Shown in pieces: positions 1 through 10,924 of a stretch of DNA of 64,000 nucleotides. The stretch comes from Eucalyptus grandis (lineage: Eukaryota; Streptophyta; Magnoliopsida; Myrtales; Myrtaceae): the NCBI RefSeq assembly GCF_016545825.1, contig NC_052614.1, positions 28,049,669 through 28,113,668 on the forward strand, in the 5' to 3' direction. The position numbers were made by a program, and so were the translations under genes. A model generated the notes under the pieces. That model was not told where the DNA came from, did no database searches, and was given only the letters and a program-made list of their open reading frames with translations. Each line of letters opens with the position of its first letter. Position 1 is the first letter of the stretch.

Positions 1-450
1 TTGAGTGCCTTGCTACATGAGTCGGCCTGGCTGGTAGTAGGGGACTTTAACACCATAAAGGACTCGTCTGATCGGTTAGGCGGCTCTAACAATTGGATCC
101 CGTATTTTGATGATTTCGGTCAGTGCTTAGCTCGGATTGATTTGGATGATCTGAGATATGTCAGCTTTCATATCACATGGACAACTTCCTTAGGAGCTAA
201 CCGGAAGTCAAGGAAGATTGATAGGATTCTTGTGAATACTAAATGGAGACAATCTTTCTCCTTCTCGAAAGCTTCATTCCTTGTGCCGGGTATTTCCGAT
301 CATACCCAAATGGTAGTCAGAATCCTAAACCCTGTTCATCAGAGAAAGCCATTCAAGTTCTTCAACTTCTGGACGATGCACTCGTCTTTTCATGGGGTTG
401 TTACTCAGGTATGGGAGACCCCGGGGACGGAATGCCTATGTACAAGCTAG
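1..450 (+). pseudogene. LINE ORF2 endonuclease domain, C-terminal part
   Basis: This is the C-terminal part of an apurinic/apyrimidinic-type endonuclease that nicks the target DNA in LINE retrotransposition. Visible motifs are VVGDFNTIKD (residues 12-21), an RKIDRILVN segment (71-79) and the catalytic SDH (99-101). The first codon here is TTG at the window edge, so the true start is upstream. Reading stops at 448-450, before the RT. A +1 overlapping frame (243-599) continues some of the sequence, which suggests a frameshift rather than a natural end. Confidence 0.8.
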
Positions 451-1043
451 TCTATAAATTAAAGATCCTCAAAGGCCATCTCAAGATGCTCAATAAGGAG
501 TTTTCTCTAACATCTTTGCCAGGACTACGGAGGCGAGAGATGCACTTCGGGACACCCGAAGTGGACTTTAGTGGGACCCAACCAGCATTATGCTCATAGA
601 TTTGGAGAAGGCCCAGCATCGGATCTTCTCGGATCTTCAAATATAGGAAGAGTCCTTCTATAGGCAAAGTCCAAGGTTAGGTGGCTCAAAGAAGGAGACC
701 ATAATACAAAATTATTCCACCATTCAATCAATAAAAGATAGCTGAGCAATAGGGTTCTATTGGTCATGGATTCTTCCAGTAACTTATTTACGAACCTAGA
801 GTTGGTGCAGTAGCTCTTTATTACCTATTTCCAAGATCTTCTTACGCTGCAGATCCAGCCAATGAGGCCAATGATGTAGGAAATCTAAGAGGTGATTCAG
901 AACTCCTTGAGTGAGGAATATGTTAGATTTCTTTCTCGCCCTATTTTTGATTTAGAGATTCGAGATACCCTTTTCTCCTTGGCTCGTGGTAAGGCACTTG
1001 GGTCGAAGGTTTTAACGTTGAATTATTCAAACACAACTGGGAG

Positions 1044-2062
1044 GTGGTAGGTCCTTCTGTTCTTGCAGCAATCAAGGATTTCTTTATCTCTGGAAGGTTG
1101 TTAAGAGAGTTAAACAACACCATTTTAGCCTTAGTCCCCAAGAAGGCCAATGCGACTACAATTTCTGATTTCAGACCCATCGTCTGCTGTAACACTATTT
1201 ACAAATGCATCACAAAAATTTTGGCCAACGATGTGGCTACCGCTCTTCCTACGATTATAAGTCCACCTCAGACTGCTTTTGTTAAGAGCAGGTGCATTAA
1301 GGACAACATTCTCCTTGCCCACAAACTATTTAGTGGCTTCCACCTTGACCTTTATTTGCCCAAATGTGCTGTCAAAGTGGACTTCCAGAATGCCCATGAC
1401 AATGTGGATTGGGACTTCTTGGAGCTGGTTCTTCGTGCATTTGGTTTTCCCGACCACTTGATCTACCTTATTATGCTTTGTGTGCGCACTCTTAAATTCT
1501 CCATTTCTTTAAATGGTGAGCTTAATGGTTTTTTCTCTAGCGGGCACAAACTCATACAAGGGGACCCTATCTCTCCTTATCTATTTACCCTGGTGATGGA
1601 GGTTTTCTCGGGGATTTTTTACCTTTGCTCTAAGTAGCCGAGTTTAAATTATTTTAGAGATGCAAAGCAACAGGTTTATCACACTTATTCTTTGTGATGA
1701 TGTTTCTCTTTTGTGAAGCAGATATAGAATCGGTTTCCCTCCTGAAAGAGGGCCTTTAGACCTTCTCTTTGTGGAGTGGGCTGAATCCAAATTTAAACAA
1801 AAGCGAGGTCTTCCTTGCTGGAGGGATAGAGTTTTCTTGGAACCAAATTGTTCTTGCGTTGGGATTCCAAGTAAGGATGTTGTCGGTTTGGTACTTAGGG
1901 GTGCCCATTATTACTTCGCGGCTCGATAAGGCTGATTGTTTATCCCTCGTCAATTGCATTACAGCAAAGGTGCAATCATGGGCTCATCACTTTCCTCTCA
2001 TTCACTGGCCGACTTCAGCTTATCAGGTCAGTCCTTCACGCAATACAAGCGTAATGAGCTAG
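1044..2062 (+). pseudogene. LINE ORF2 reverse transcriptase, broken
   Basis: Two open stretches (1044-1637 and 1769-2062) cover the RT palm and thumb. In the first, VPKKANATTISDFRPI (residues 31-46), VDFQNAHDNVDW (112-123, in place of the usual FxKAFDxVxW) and QGDPISPYLF (172-181) match LINE RT blocks. Between the two stretches a CDD-like catalytic box is visible near 1694-1702 where FADD is expected. The second stretch has the LNPNLNKSE and YLGVP blocks that follow the RT core. Stops at 1635 and frameshifts mean no functional enzyme is encoded. Confidence 0.85.
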
Positions 2063-2588
2063 TGTATTCATGCTACCTAGGGCTATGATGGACCATATAG
2101 AGCAAATCTTAAGATAGTTTTTGTGGAAAGGCCTCGGCTTGGGTGGTGGGGGTTCGAAAGTCTCCTGGGATGATGTATGACTTCCAAAAGATGAAGGAGG
2201 GCTTGGTATTCGAAGGTTGTGTGACTGTAACTTGGCAGCCATACTTAAGCACATTTGGATCTTGTTTACCGATAATGAGTCCTTGTGGTATAAGTGGATC
2301 CATTCAAACTTTTTAAAAAGAAAGAATTTTTGGATAGCCAAAAGGCCTACTTGTTGCTTGGGTCTGGAAGAAGATTCTACAACTAAGGATGGATTTTTGG
2401 CATTCTTTCCGTTGGAGGATTAGGTATGGCCTCTCTATGTCTCTCTGGTTTGACAATTGACACCCTAGAGGTCCTCTAAATCTTTTCTTCTCAGATATAC
2501 TCATTTATAGCTCAAGACTCTCCAAGCATGCGATGGTGGCCGATCTTTTCTCTGATTCTAGCTAGGCCCTTAAAGCCGCCTTGGAGTC

Positions 2589-3245
2589 TTGGGATCATCC
2601 CTTCCCGGTTCTGTCCCAGAACCTGGACCGCTTTTGCTCACTGGAGAGCTCATCGGGATTATTTTCAATTGCTTCTACATGGGAGTTAGTCAAGCCGAAG
2701 AGAGTGTGGTTCCATGGTTTGCTTTTGTCTGGAGCAACTTGATCATTCCGCGGTATCAATTCAACTTTTGGCTTATTGTTCAGAACCGACTCTTTACCCA
2801 GGTTCTTTTACTTTTTTATGGAAGGATTGAGAATGTGACTTGTGCTTTTTGCAATTCTAGACCAGATTCTATTGATCATTTATTCTTTAGGTGTCATATC
2901 ATTGTTGGTTTAGCTTCCTTTTGGGCCGCGAGATGCAATCTCCCTTGGCAGAACAAGACTTGGGCTGACAACCTCCTTTGGGCTTTGAAGTTTCTCTCAG
3001 GCAATGACTTTTACCACTGTATTGCTCGGTTCTCCTTTGGTGCCCTTTGCCATGTAATTTCGAAGAAGAGAAATAGCATCCTCTTCAGGGAGCAAGCGTT
3101 AGCAATTTCGGCCTTGAAGAACCATCTCATCAACGTCGTCAAGGACAAGGTTTTGACATTTAACAATGTTGTAGACACCTGGCGAAATAGGAGGATGCAG
3201 CACTGCTGGGGAATTGACCGTCTATTTTTGCTTATGTGGAATTGA
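2589..3245 (+). pseudogene. LINE ORF2 C-terminus with zf-RVT domain
   Basis: The 218-residue frame carries the Cys/His cluster CAFCNSRPDSIDHLFFRC (Cys85, Cys88, His97, Cys102). This is the zf-RVT zinc-binding signature found downstream of RT in plant LINEs, and the tryptophan-rich WFAFVWSNLIIPRYQF segment before it is typical. The first residues probably do not belong to the original frame, because sequence 2063-2588 is broken. The frame is open but isolated, so I read it as a relic. Confidence 0.8.
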
Positions 3246-3370
3246 CCCATCTATTTTTTTGCTTGTGGTGTGGGCTAGCTTTGTGGAGTCCATCTTTGCC
3301 CCGTAGCTACTTCTCATCAACGGTTGTGGGCTAGGAGGTGTCCTGGGAATTGACCCGTCTATTTTTGCTT
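3210..3370 (+). repeat. Three copies of a 24-27-bp word in the LINE 3' UTR
   Basis: GGAATTGACC-CTATTTTTGCTT occurs at 3210-3233, 3238-3264 and 3346-3370. Copies two and three are each followed by a GTGGTGTGGGC-AGCTTTGT block, so the longer unit is about 108 bp. Tandem repeats at the 3' end are seen in some LINE families, where the 3' UTR is what the RT recognises. Confidence 0.8.
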
Positions 3371-3834
3371 CCCATTGTGGTGTGGGCCAGCTTTGTCGCT
3401 TGGTCTGGCGAGGGGTGGATGTTGGTTGGTTGCTGCTTGTTGCTGTTGCGTCGCTTTTGCTCTCAATTAAAGCTGGGGCTGCTTCTTGTTCTTCACAAGT
3501 TGCTATCGCGTGCTATGAGGGTTGTTGCTATCTACTGTCCTTCCTCCTTGGTTGCTACTGGTTGGCTGCTTGCTGCTACTCAGTGTAGCGATTCACCTTG
3601 ATAGGAGCTTTCTTTTTCCTTTGTTGGTGGCCGATGTTTTGGTTGCTTGTAGCCACTTGTTTGGCTGTTTAGTTATTGCTCTTTGCTGGTTGGTTTCCTT
3701 TTCTCGACACCCTTCCACTCATTATGACTTGTTGCCATCATGAGTGTAAGCTTTTGGTGCTGAGTTATTACTGTATAGCTGTATAGCTTTTGGTTAAAGT
3801 CAATATATCTCTTACCTCTATAAAAAAAAAAAAA

Positions 3835-4439
3835 TTACATACAAAGAAAAAATTTAAATTTATTTAACGTACATAAAATCTATATGGCAAGAGATATTAA
3901 TCATTAGAGGTGCACATCCTTGACTCCTTGCATGCATGAAACTGGGTACTTTTCTCGCCAATATAATGGCTTGTCATCTTGTAATGCCAACTTCAGCACA
4001 TTCTGCAGCTGGACAAAATTTATTTAACTGAAAAGAAATGCATGTTTTTAAAATTTTGCGAATTAGTTTATTCATTTATACTGACCAGATACATAACGCT
4101 AGCAAATGTAAATAGTAGGTTTATTGTAGACTACGAATTGGATGATTGTTTATTCTTTTTTAACTTGTATTCTCTCGTAAGTTCAATACTAAATAATAAT
4201 AGTGTATATCTTTATTGTCAAATTTTTATATTGCATCTCTCGTACTTGTAGTTTACTAAACTTGTTATTTCTCTAAACTATTAAAGTTATATGATAACTA
4301 GGTGTTTCCAGTTTTATTTGTGTGTATCAAATCAGCTTCGAAGCCATCTTCTTTGAGGATTGTCGGGTATGACCTTGTGCAATAATAACCTGGAACTAAT
4401 TTATCAAGGGAAGATTTCTGTTTGTACTCTATCTATTGA
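3835..4439. other. AT-rich spacer without recognisable gene
   Basis: AT-rich sequence between the LINE tail and the paralogous segment starting near 4440. One open frame (4042-4251) has no recognisable domain. I see nothing else supportable. Confidence 0.5.
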
Positions 4440-5199
4440 AACTCGTGAGCATATTTCTCACAGACTCGAGAAAAAGAGATTATTAACTAATACTCAGTCC
4501 TAATTCCTAGATCTGCCATTTTAAGATCAAATTTTGCATAAAAGTTTCAGTTTTTCCTTTATTAATTGATTATTAAGCTTTATTCACTTTATGGTATTGC
4601 AACCTTAATTTCGTGTTTTGTTTTCATGTTCCTTTTCTACATATCTATTTCATTGGAATTGATTTGTCTAGAGTGTAAAATTTTATAGGATTACAATTAA
4701 TTGTTCTAAAAGCTTAAACTATTAGATGAATGTGTGATTTATTATTTAAGTATTATAATGTAGAGAAGTGATAAATTTTAGGAGAAAGTAAGACCCACTT
4801 AAAATGTATGGTGCCATTGTCAAATTTGAAGTATGGATCTTCAACAAATGTTTAAATGTAGATATAGATTAGCTGGTATGTGTAACTTTAGCTAATTAGA
4901 AAGGTTAGACCTTCGTTTGGTTATAATTTTGGTAAAGTAAATCCCTCATTTTTTGGGGTTATGTTAATTTTGGATCTCAAATATGCATTTGATAGAATGA
5001 AAAAGGGGAAAGAAAAGAAACATATGCACTTGATTGAGATTAAGATTTCGGATTAAAAAAAAGAAAAAGGAAAAGTTACGCTTGACAAGATGACCACCCC
5101 AAAGAAAAAAGAAAAAGAATTGCACCGCTATTGTGAATTGCGTCAAAAGCAAACCTACTTTCTCTAGGATGCTTTGACTGGCTTGGTCTTTAGAGTCAC
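4440..5199. repeat. Left half of a split paralogous segment (counterpart at 32355-32975)
   Basis: The sequence runs parallel to 32355-32975: both share the CTTCGTTTGGT...AAGTAAA block, the CATTTGATAGRATGAAAAA block and the AGGATGCTTTG...GTCTTT block in the same order. At 5199 the similarity stops. It resumes at 23395 with what follows in the 33-kb copy, so the 18.2 kb in between is an insertion. Confidence 0.75.
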
Positions 5200-6368
5200 T
5201 GTTGAGACTTACCCTTTCCTTACGGATGGAAAAATAAATAAGTTTAGAGGCATTGTCTATATTGGGCCAACAACCCTTAATTAAGTGTGGGCCTTCTTAA
5301 ACCCATACCTCGCGCAATGTTGAATTTTATTTTTTTAGTTCTTAACAACTAAAATATTTTTAGGATTGACCACTAATCTATTGAAGTCGGCTAGAAACCA
5401 ATCGAGACGTTGGAGTATTGTCTTGATTCCTATGCAACTAAAGATTCTAGAATCGGGGACTTGATTACTCTAATACATATTAGTGCACTTTTGCTCTAAC
5501 TCGAAAGGTTGTTACTAAAGTAGTCACATGGTCTTGATTGCTGATTATAATCCTAAATGCATCAAAGGTGCTAAATGATCATGCAAATGTTTTTGGAGGG
5601 TTCATTTTCATCAAATTCTAAATTAATCTGAACATATTCTAGGAAGGCCATAAACAACCAATTTACTGAAAGACAATGCAGTAAGTAAACACCCAAGTAT
5701 TAAAATGACTTTTGAAGCAAAAGCAAAAAAATAAAAATAAAAAACTGATATAAGTCGGGCAAAGAATATACATAGTCATGTTGTAAGCCTCAAGAGTTAG
5801 ATCCAAATCAAGTTTAATTTCTTTCAAAGGGATACTCCACTGGGACTAAGCTAAATGTATATAGATTAAACAAAACAAAACTAAATCTAATGCTAAAAAT
5901 TAAAATTTCATGGAAACCTAATTCCAAGCATTTTCTGGAATTTTTTAAATTTTTAATATTTTAATAATTCCGAAAATGGTGAATCGGATTAAGCTCACAA
6001 AATTTTGGCCAAAGGGCACAATTGAGTCCATCCTCAAGCCCACTCCAATTCTAACCTTCCTAAGCCTGATTTCAGAAAACTCTTAATTTAAGCCCGTGTT
6101 CGTTTAACTCAACCCAAGCCCAAATTAAGAAGACTCACGACCAGCTTGCTCTTCCATTAAAGCAACACCAAGCCCATGCTAAAGCCTCTTTCAAATAAGG
6201 ATCGAGTCAACCCGGGTCCATGTTAAATCCATTTATCGTTGTAGAGCTTATATCCTAATTTTCTTTTCTTCACCCTTACTCTTCACATTCAACTCATCCA
6301 TATAAATACTTCCAGAACGTGAAACTTCCCCTCTTTTGGCTTCTTCTCTCACCCCCTATACTATTTAT
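5200..6368. other. LTR-like left end of the composite insertion
   Basis: No coding sequence is recognisable. The first 150 bases align loosely with 30577-30730 (shared AGAC-TACC start, GGGCT/CTTGATTA and CATACC-G-GCAATGTT words), which points to one LTR family. A TATA-like ATATAAATA lies near 6300 and is followed by a pyrimidine-rich leader, compatible with an LTR promoter. Confidence 0.45.
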
Positions 6369-6371
6369 TAA

Positions 6372-6573
6372 GGATATGTTTGGTAACTATCCTATTTTTT
6401 TTTCTATTCTTTTGTTCCTTGAAATACAAAAGAAATAGAAATTAATTTGGTAACGTTAGCTAATTGTTCTATTCCAAATGGAAATGGCTAGGAAATAGAT
6501 TTGGAATAAAAACAAAAAATAAAACAAATGTACTTCTTTGTTCCTGGAAACATAAATGTTACCAAACACACAC
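6372..6573. mobile_element. Tourist/PIF-Harbinger-like MITE, 202 bp
   Basis: The ends are imperfect inverted repeats, GGATATGTTTGGTAAC at left and the complement of GTGTGTGTTTGGTAAC at right, flanked by TAA on both sides (6369-6371 and 6574-6576). A TAA target and a GGnnnTGTTTGGT terminus are characteristic of PIF/Harbinger MITEs. The element is AT-rich and codes for nothing. A remnant of a similar right end is seen just left of 13344 in the paralogous copy. Confidence 0.75.
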
Positions 6574-6576
6574 TAA

Positions 6577-6871
6577 AGTTTCTGTGTCCATTGTTTTTAG
6601 TTAGTGGACTAAGAGCTCATCAAATTTTACCAATGACTCATGAACCCGAAGACTCATAATTTACAAGACAATGCAACAAAATCTCAAGCCACAAACAAAT
6701 GGACTTCACTAATGACTACCAATCATTGTGTTGATTCATCATATACATTCCAGCTGTACACTCCATCCAGTAAGCATCACACAAGTAACACCAAAACATG
6801 TGCCAAACAAGGAGCAAAACACGAGGAGAAAAAAGAAAGGCAGTACATACGACCATATACTCAAACCACAG
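6577..6871. repeat. Paralogous segment, copy A (copy B at 13345-15520)
   Basis: The segment runs from TGTGTCCATTGTTTT to CATATACTC-AACCACAG. It matches 13351-13380, 14307-14410 and 15353-15504 taken together. Copy A is free of the two DNA transposons present in copy B. Its right end is cut by the LTR starting at 6872. Open frames on both strands inside it show no domain. Confidence 0.85.
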
Positions 6872-7116
6872 TGAAAGAATGTGTAGGGAAGCAAGAAGCA
6901 TAGAAGTTTTGGGGAGAAATCTTTTGTATTTCTTCTATTGTATTCAATGTACAGAACTTAATAATTATAATACAAGATGTACATGAAGAAAAGGCAATGG
7001 AATATTTTACAAATCAATTTAATATCTCAATCTAATCCCTAATTGATTTAGTGCATGATTATAATCAAATCCGATTCCCGGCATATCTTCCGAATCTTCA
7101 AGCATATCTTCCAACA
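6872..7116 (-). repeat. 3' LTR of copia-1
   Basis: A 245-bp LTR bounded by TG at 6872 and CA at 7115-7116. The internal side is the complement of the polypurine tract. The left boundary is fixed by the paralog: copy B continues past CCACAG without the LTR. Confidence 0.7.
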
Positions 7117-7131
7117 CTCCCACTCAAGCTG
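7117..7131 (-). promoter_or_regulatory. Polypurine tract of copia-1
   Basis: Sense reading AGCTTGAGTGGGAG stands directly before the LTR TGTTGG. It primes plus-strand DNA synthesis in LTR retroelements. Confidence 0.65.
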
Positions 7132-9285
7132 GTGGCTTGTAGATATCCAAGATGCCTAACTTGCCTAGTAGATATGCACATTGTCTTTGACATAGAAGTT
7201 TGGTGAAGATGTTTGCAGGTCGTTCTATGGTTCCAATTCCTCTTGTCTCGATTATCCCTTCTTGAATTTTCTCTCGAGTGAAGTGATAGTCCACTTCTAT
7301 ATGCTTAGTTCTTTCATGCATTATGGGATTTGTTGCAAGCTCGAGGGCAGCATTGTTGTTACAAAATAACTTTGTTGCCCCTTTTAGTTGTATTCCGAGG
7401 TCTCCAAGCAAACCTCATATCCATAAAATCTCACATGTAGTTTTTGCCATGGCTTGATATTTTGCTTCGGCTGAAGACAAGGAAACCATTGCCTACCTTT
7501 TGGTTTTCCATGAAAGAAGGGATTCTTTGATGGATCTTCAACTCATGGGGCAAGTTGCATAATCTGCATCACAATATGCCGTCATTTCGATGCTACATCT
7601 TCTAGATAGAAGTATTCCGAGTCCTTGACACTTCTTCAAATACTTCACAAGCTTCAAAGCAGCATTCATGTAAGATTCCTTCAAATTGTGCATAAATTAA
7701 CTGGGAGTTTGCATCGTGTATGATATATCAGGCCTAGTCATAGTCAAATATATAAGTTTTCCAACAAGCTTCTGATAACTCATTGGATCTTTGAGTACGG
7801 GATCATCATTATGAGATATTCCCCCAACATGATCCACTGCAGTTAATTTGGTATTATGCTCGATTGGAATAACTGGCTTACATCCTGATAAACCGACTCC
7901 TGATATGATCTCCAATACAAATTTCCACTAATTGAGGGAAATTCCTTGGTCGGATCGAGCAATCTCATTCTCAAGAAAATATTTTGGTGCTCCCAAGTCT
8001 TTTATATGAAATGTGGTATGCAAATATTTCTTAAGTAAATAGATGACACGCCTTTTGTTCATGTGAACAAGGCGTAATTGTATTTGGACTGTTTGAAGTC
8101 TGCAGTTGTGAGAGCATTAGCAAACTTGGCATACCATTGCCTAGAAGTTTGTTTCAATCCATAAAGGGATTTGCGGAGACAACATACTCTATTCTCCCCA
8201 TATCTCCATAAGCCCTGAGGAATATCCATGTAAATTTCTTCATCCAAATTGCCATGAAGAAAAACGATGTGGATGTCCATTTGGTGTAATGACCAATCAT
8301 GGATAGCTGCAACTGATAAGAATGAGCGAACTGTGACATCTTTAGTGACTAGAGAAAAAGTCTTGTGATAGTCAAAACCTTCTCGTTGAGTATATCTCTT
8401 AGCCACCAATTAAGCCTTGTAACACTCAATGGATCCATCATCTCTATATTTTACTTTATAGACCCATTTGCATCCTATGGATTTTCTATTTGGAGGAAGG
8501 TTGACTAATTCCCATGTATGATTATCAGTCAATGCCTGTAATTCTGCTGTCATAGCTTGTTGCCACCATGGATCTCTGGATGCCTCATCATAACAAGATG
8601 GTTCCCTTTCGTCGAATATGTGACTAATGCAACATCTATATTCCGGCGAAAGCTTATCAAAAGAGACGTAAGAAGATATTGGATAGTGAATACCTGGTGA
8701 ATTAAGTGAGGCATAGATATAATCTTTGGTCCTAGTTGGTGGTTGTGTGGCTCACCCCGAACGACATGGATGATCTGTTGGTGGTGGAGGAAGAGACATT
8801 TCTTCGATATTGGTTTGTGACAAGACATCAGGATCATTTTCCATGTTGGGTGCATTTGCAGGCACACTTTCCATAACATCCTCCGGGAGCAAACGGCCAG
8901 GTGAAGTTGAAGCTGGATCAAAAACTGGTTCCGGAGGTGCTGTGAGAATATATTCAGGAGATGCATTTTCTTCGTTTAAGAAACGATGAGAAGTAGTTGG
9001 GGCATCCAAATCCTCTATGGAAGGTGTGGTCTCATGAAATGGGAAGATATTTTCGTGAAAAATAACATCCCTGCTAACAAAAAATTCTCTTGTTGATTGA
9101 TTGAGAACACGGTATCCCTTCTATAGGTTGGGATAGCCCATGAATATGCATCGCCTGGCACAAGGACTCATTTTGTCCCGAGGCCCCATGGTTGTAGTAT
9201 AGCATAAACAACTGAAAATCCTTAGATGATCCAGTGCGAGCTTCTTTCCATAAAGCAATTTGAAAGGCGATTTGCCATCCAATAT
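7124..9285 (-). pseudogene. copia-1 pol remnant: integrase end, RT without catalytic box, RNase H
   Basis: From right to left one can read an integrase C-terminal piece (GKSPFKLLYGKK near 9245-9285, MGPRDKMSP near 9165-9190), an acidic/proline-rich linker (8752-9009), RT N-terminal blocks (8059-8409: LHQMDIHIVFLHGNLDEEIY, SLYGLKQTSRQWY), then the KLIYLTMTRPDISY segment (7697-7915). It ends with an RNase H tail (7124-7411) finishing in LDIYKPPA. The YVDD catalytic box expected between 8059 and 7997 is missing, apparently deleted. In-frame stops are frequent, for example in the integrase piece and before the RNase H core. Confidence 0.85.
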
Positions 9286-9429
9286 CCAAGTACTGATTTA
9301 TGAGAAATCAAATAGACATATCCACTATCAAAATATGAGACATACGTTTAAGATACTCGTATATACACCACAATGCATATATCAATGATGGAAAACATAT
9401 ACCGTTATTATATCCAAACCAGATTTGTT

Positions 9430-9850
9430 AAACTTAAATGACATATGATATCAATTCTAATTATGTATATTATAGAATTAACCTAATTTAGGTCATAATT
9501 AGGATATACGTGGTCCATTATAGAATTAGGACATATTAGGATAATTCTAATAATTATTGTGTAATAATATACAAATCTAATTATAAATTAGGGCATATTA
9601 GATATTAGAATAATATAATTTATAATTAGGACATATTACACAATAGTTTATAATAAATCTAATTATTTACAAGTCTAAATCTAATATATTTACAAATCTA
9701 ATTATTGTGTAATATGTCCTAGTTATAAATTAGATTTTGTGTAATAATTATAAATTAGGACATATTAGATATTAGAATAATCTAATTTATAATTAGAATT
9801 GGATTCATATTAGGATAATTAACCTAATTAGGATAATTAATCTAATTATA
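9430..9850. repeat. AT-rich block of iterated and inverted words
   Basis: The words ATTAGGACATATTA and TATAATTTAG recur in both orientations. The strongest pair is 9621-9645 and 9703-9727, two 25-mers that are inverse complements with one mismatch, separated by 57 bases, so the transcript could form a hairpin. I see no gene here. Confidence 0.7.
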
Positions 9851-10189
9851 GATTTAAGCTCATTTATAAAATTTCATAAATTTGATATCAATAGAATTAG
9901 GATCTAGCTCATTTATGATATGTGCGAATTGGATAGTCTTTTATATGATATGATCATGCGAATTGGAACTATAAATGATTATTTGAAATTTCATTAACCG
10001 AATCGGATGTATATATTTAACATTAAGGTCTAGAGACCGGAGAGTGTCACCCAACAAGCATTGATGAGAAATTTTCTTGTGACAGGAGAAAAAAAATGGC
10101 TTTGGAGTCCAAGAACACTAGATGGTGATTGAGAGTAGGACACTATCTATGAACGCCAGATGATGAGTTAAACTAATAAACAGACTTAA

Positions 10190-10600
10190 ATGAAATCCCA
10201 GTCCTCTGACCTTCGGAATGAGCCCCGCTGCCACGATCTACAGACCAACCAACAAGGTATTTCAGCAAAATCCACGAACAAAATGAGTAAACAAAATTTT
10301 TAAAAGAACAAGTTATTCAAAACCTGAAAGCTCAGTCCTCTGACCTTCGAAATGAGCCTCGCCACTGCGATCTACAGACCAACCAACAAGCTATTTCAGC
10401 AAAATCCATAAACAAGATGAGTAAACAAAAATCTTTAAAAGGGCAAGTTATTCAAAACCTGAAAGCCCAGTCCTCTGACCTTCAGAATGAGCCTCGCCGC
10501 CACAATCTACAGACCAACCGACGATCTATTTCAGCAAAATCCGTAAACGAGATAAGTAAACAAAAATCTCTAAAAGGGCAAGTTTTTTAAAACCGGAAGG
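10190..10600 (-). repeat. Three tandem copies of a 134-135-bp unit carrying a 48-nt exon
   Basis: GTCCTCTGACCTTC recurs at 10201, 10335 and 10470. On the minus strand each unit contains an AG acceptor, a 48-nt coding block and, in the two right-hand copies, a CAG/GTTTTG donor. The blocks lie at 10459-10506, 10324-10371 and about 10190-10237. They read D-CGGEAHSEGQRTG, D-RSGEAHFEGQRTE-like and D-RGSGAHSEGQRTG. Each block starts with two bases completing a codon and ends with one base, so every copy is phase-symmetric. Confidence 0.7.
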
Positions 10601-10735
10601 GCCACCCCTAGGAGGGAGCTTGTGTATGACTCGTCTGGTTCGGATGCGAGAGTAGAGGAATCCAGCAAAAATCAGAGCCAAAGCAACCCCAAATTTCAAC
10701 AGGATAGGCCATATCTCCCTTTTTTCTCTCACCAT
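10190..10735 (-). pseudogene. Captured fragment of a host gene: N-terminal membrane anchor exon plus triplicated exon
   Basis: The first exon starts with ATG at 10735 and reads MVREKREIWPILLKFG, then a hydrophobic stretch VALALIFAGFLYS, then basic residues RIRTRRV and a proline-rich tail. It can end at a phase-1 donor (TCCG/GTTTTA near 10588), which joins in frame to the 48-nt exon copies. A short N-terminal anchor followed by basic and proline-rich sequence recalls the CHUP1-like/AR791 actin-associated family of plants, but that is memory-based and uncertain. Nothing recognisable continues past 10020, so the gene is truncated. It lies inside the 18.2-kb insertion, so it was probably carried there with the transposon. 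Confidence 0.4.
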
Positions 10736-10862
10736 AATAAATCGATCTAGTCTAAGTTCCATCGAGTTGAAAAAAGCAAAAAGAAACAATTGCAGGTCGA
10801 GAAACAAAAAGATTGAGGAAGAGAGAAGTTCAAGAATCTGAGGACTCTGTCCTGCCAGGCTC

Positions 10863-10869
10863 TTATATA
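10863..10869 (-). promoter_or_regulatory. TATA box upstream of the captured gene fragment
   Basis: Sense TATATAA, about 130 bases before the ATG at 10735 and followed by a CT-rich leader. This fits a plant core promoter retained with the fragment. Confidence 0.45.
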
Positions 10870-10924
10870 GTCCCGAGTCATAAGAGGGAATGCTCTTTGT
10901 GAGATGGTAGTCCCGAAAAGTCAT

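Larger units (their letters stand above)
1..3834 (+). mobile_element. Decayed L1-type LINE retrotransposon, 5' end outside the window
   Basis: The pieces run endonuclease, reverse transcriptase, zf-RVT zinc-binding region on one strand and end in a poly-A tail at 3822-3834. That is the order and ending of plant L1-clade LINE ORF2. Several frameshifts and stops separate the pieces (after 450, between 667 and 1044, at 1635 and after 2062), so the element is dead. The 5' end and therefore the target-site duplication lie outside the window. The last 600 bases are non-coding and hold a repeated block (3210-3370). Confidence 0.9.
6872..9285 (-). mobile_element. Truncated Ty1/copia retrotransposon (copia-1), 3' half only
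   Basis: Read on the minus strand it holds the end of integrase, reverse transcriptase, RNase H, a polypurine tract and the 3' LTR. Gag, protease, most of integrase and the 5' LTR are missing: recognisable coding sequence ends near 9285. It is the same family as the young element at 38089-43749 (same KLGxLDIYKPPA C-terminus), but far more mutated. At the left it abuts copy A of the paralog exactly at its TG end, with CACAG (6867-6871) as the only visible half of a target duplication. Confidence 0.85.

Noticed and set aside
3338..3743. Leu/Val/Cys-rich frames after the LINE zinc domain
   Set aside because: They overlap in several frames, have no domain and lie in the LINE 3' UTR before the poly-A tail.
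5200..6870. Copy A (6577-6871) and copy B (13345-15520) as the two LTRs of the 18.2-kb insertion
   Set aside because: The start of the insertion (5200 onward) has no counterpart upstream of copy B, and the end of the insertion has none after copy A, so LTR status cannot be shown.
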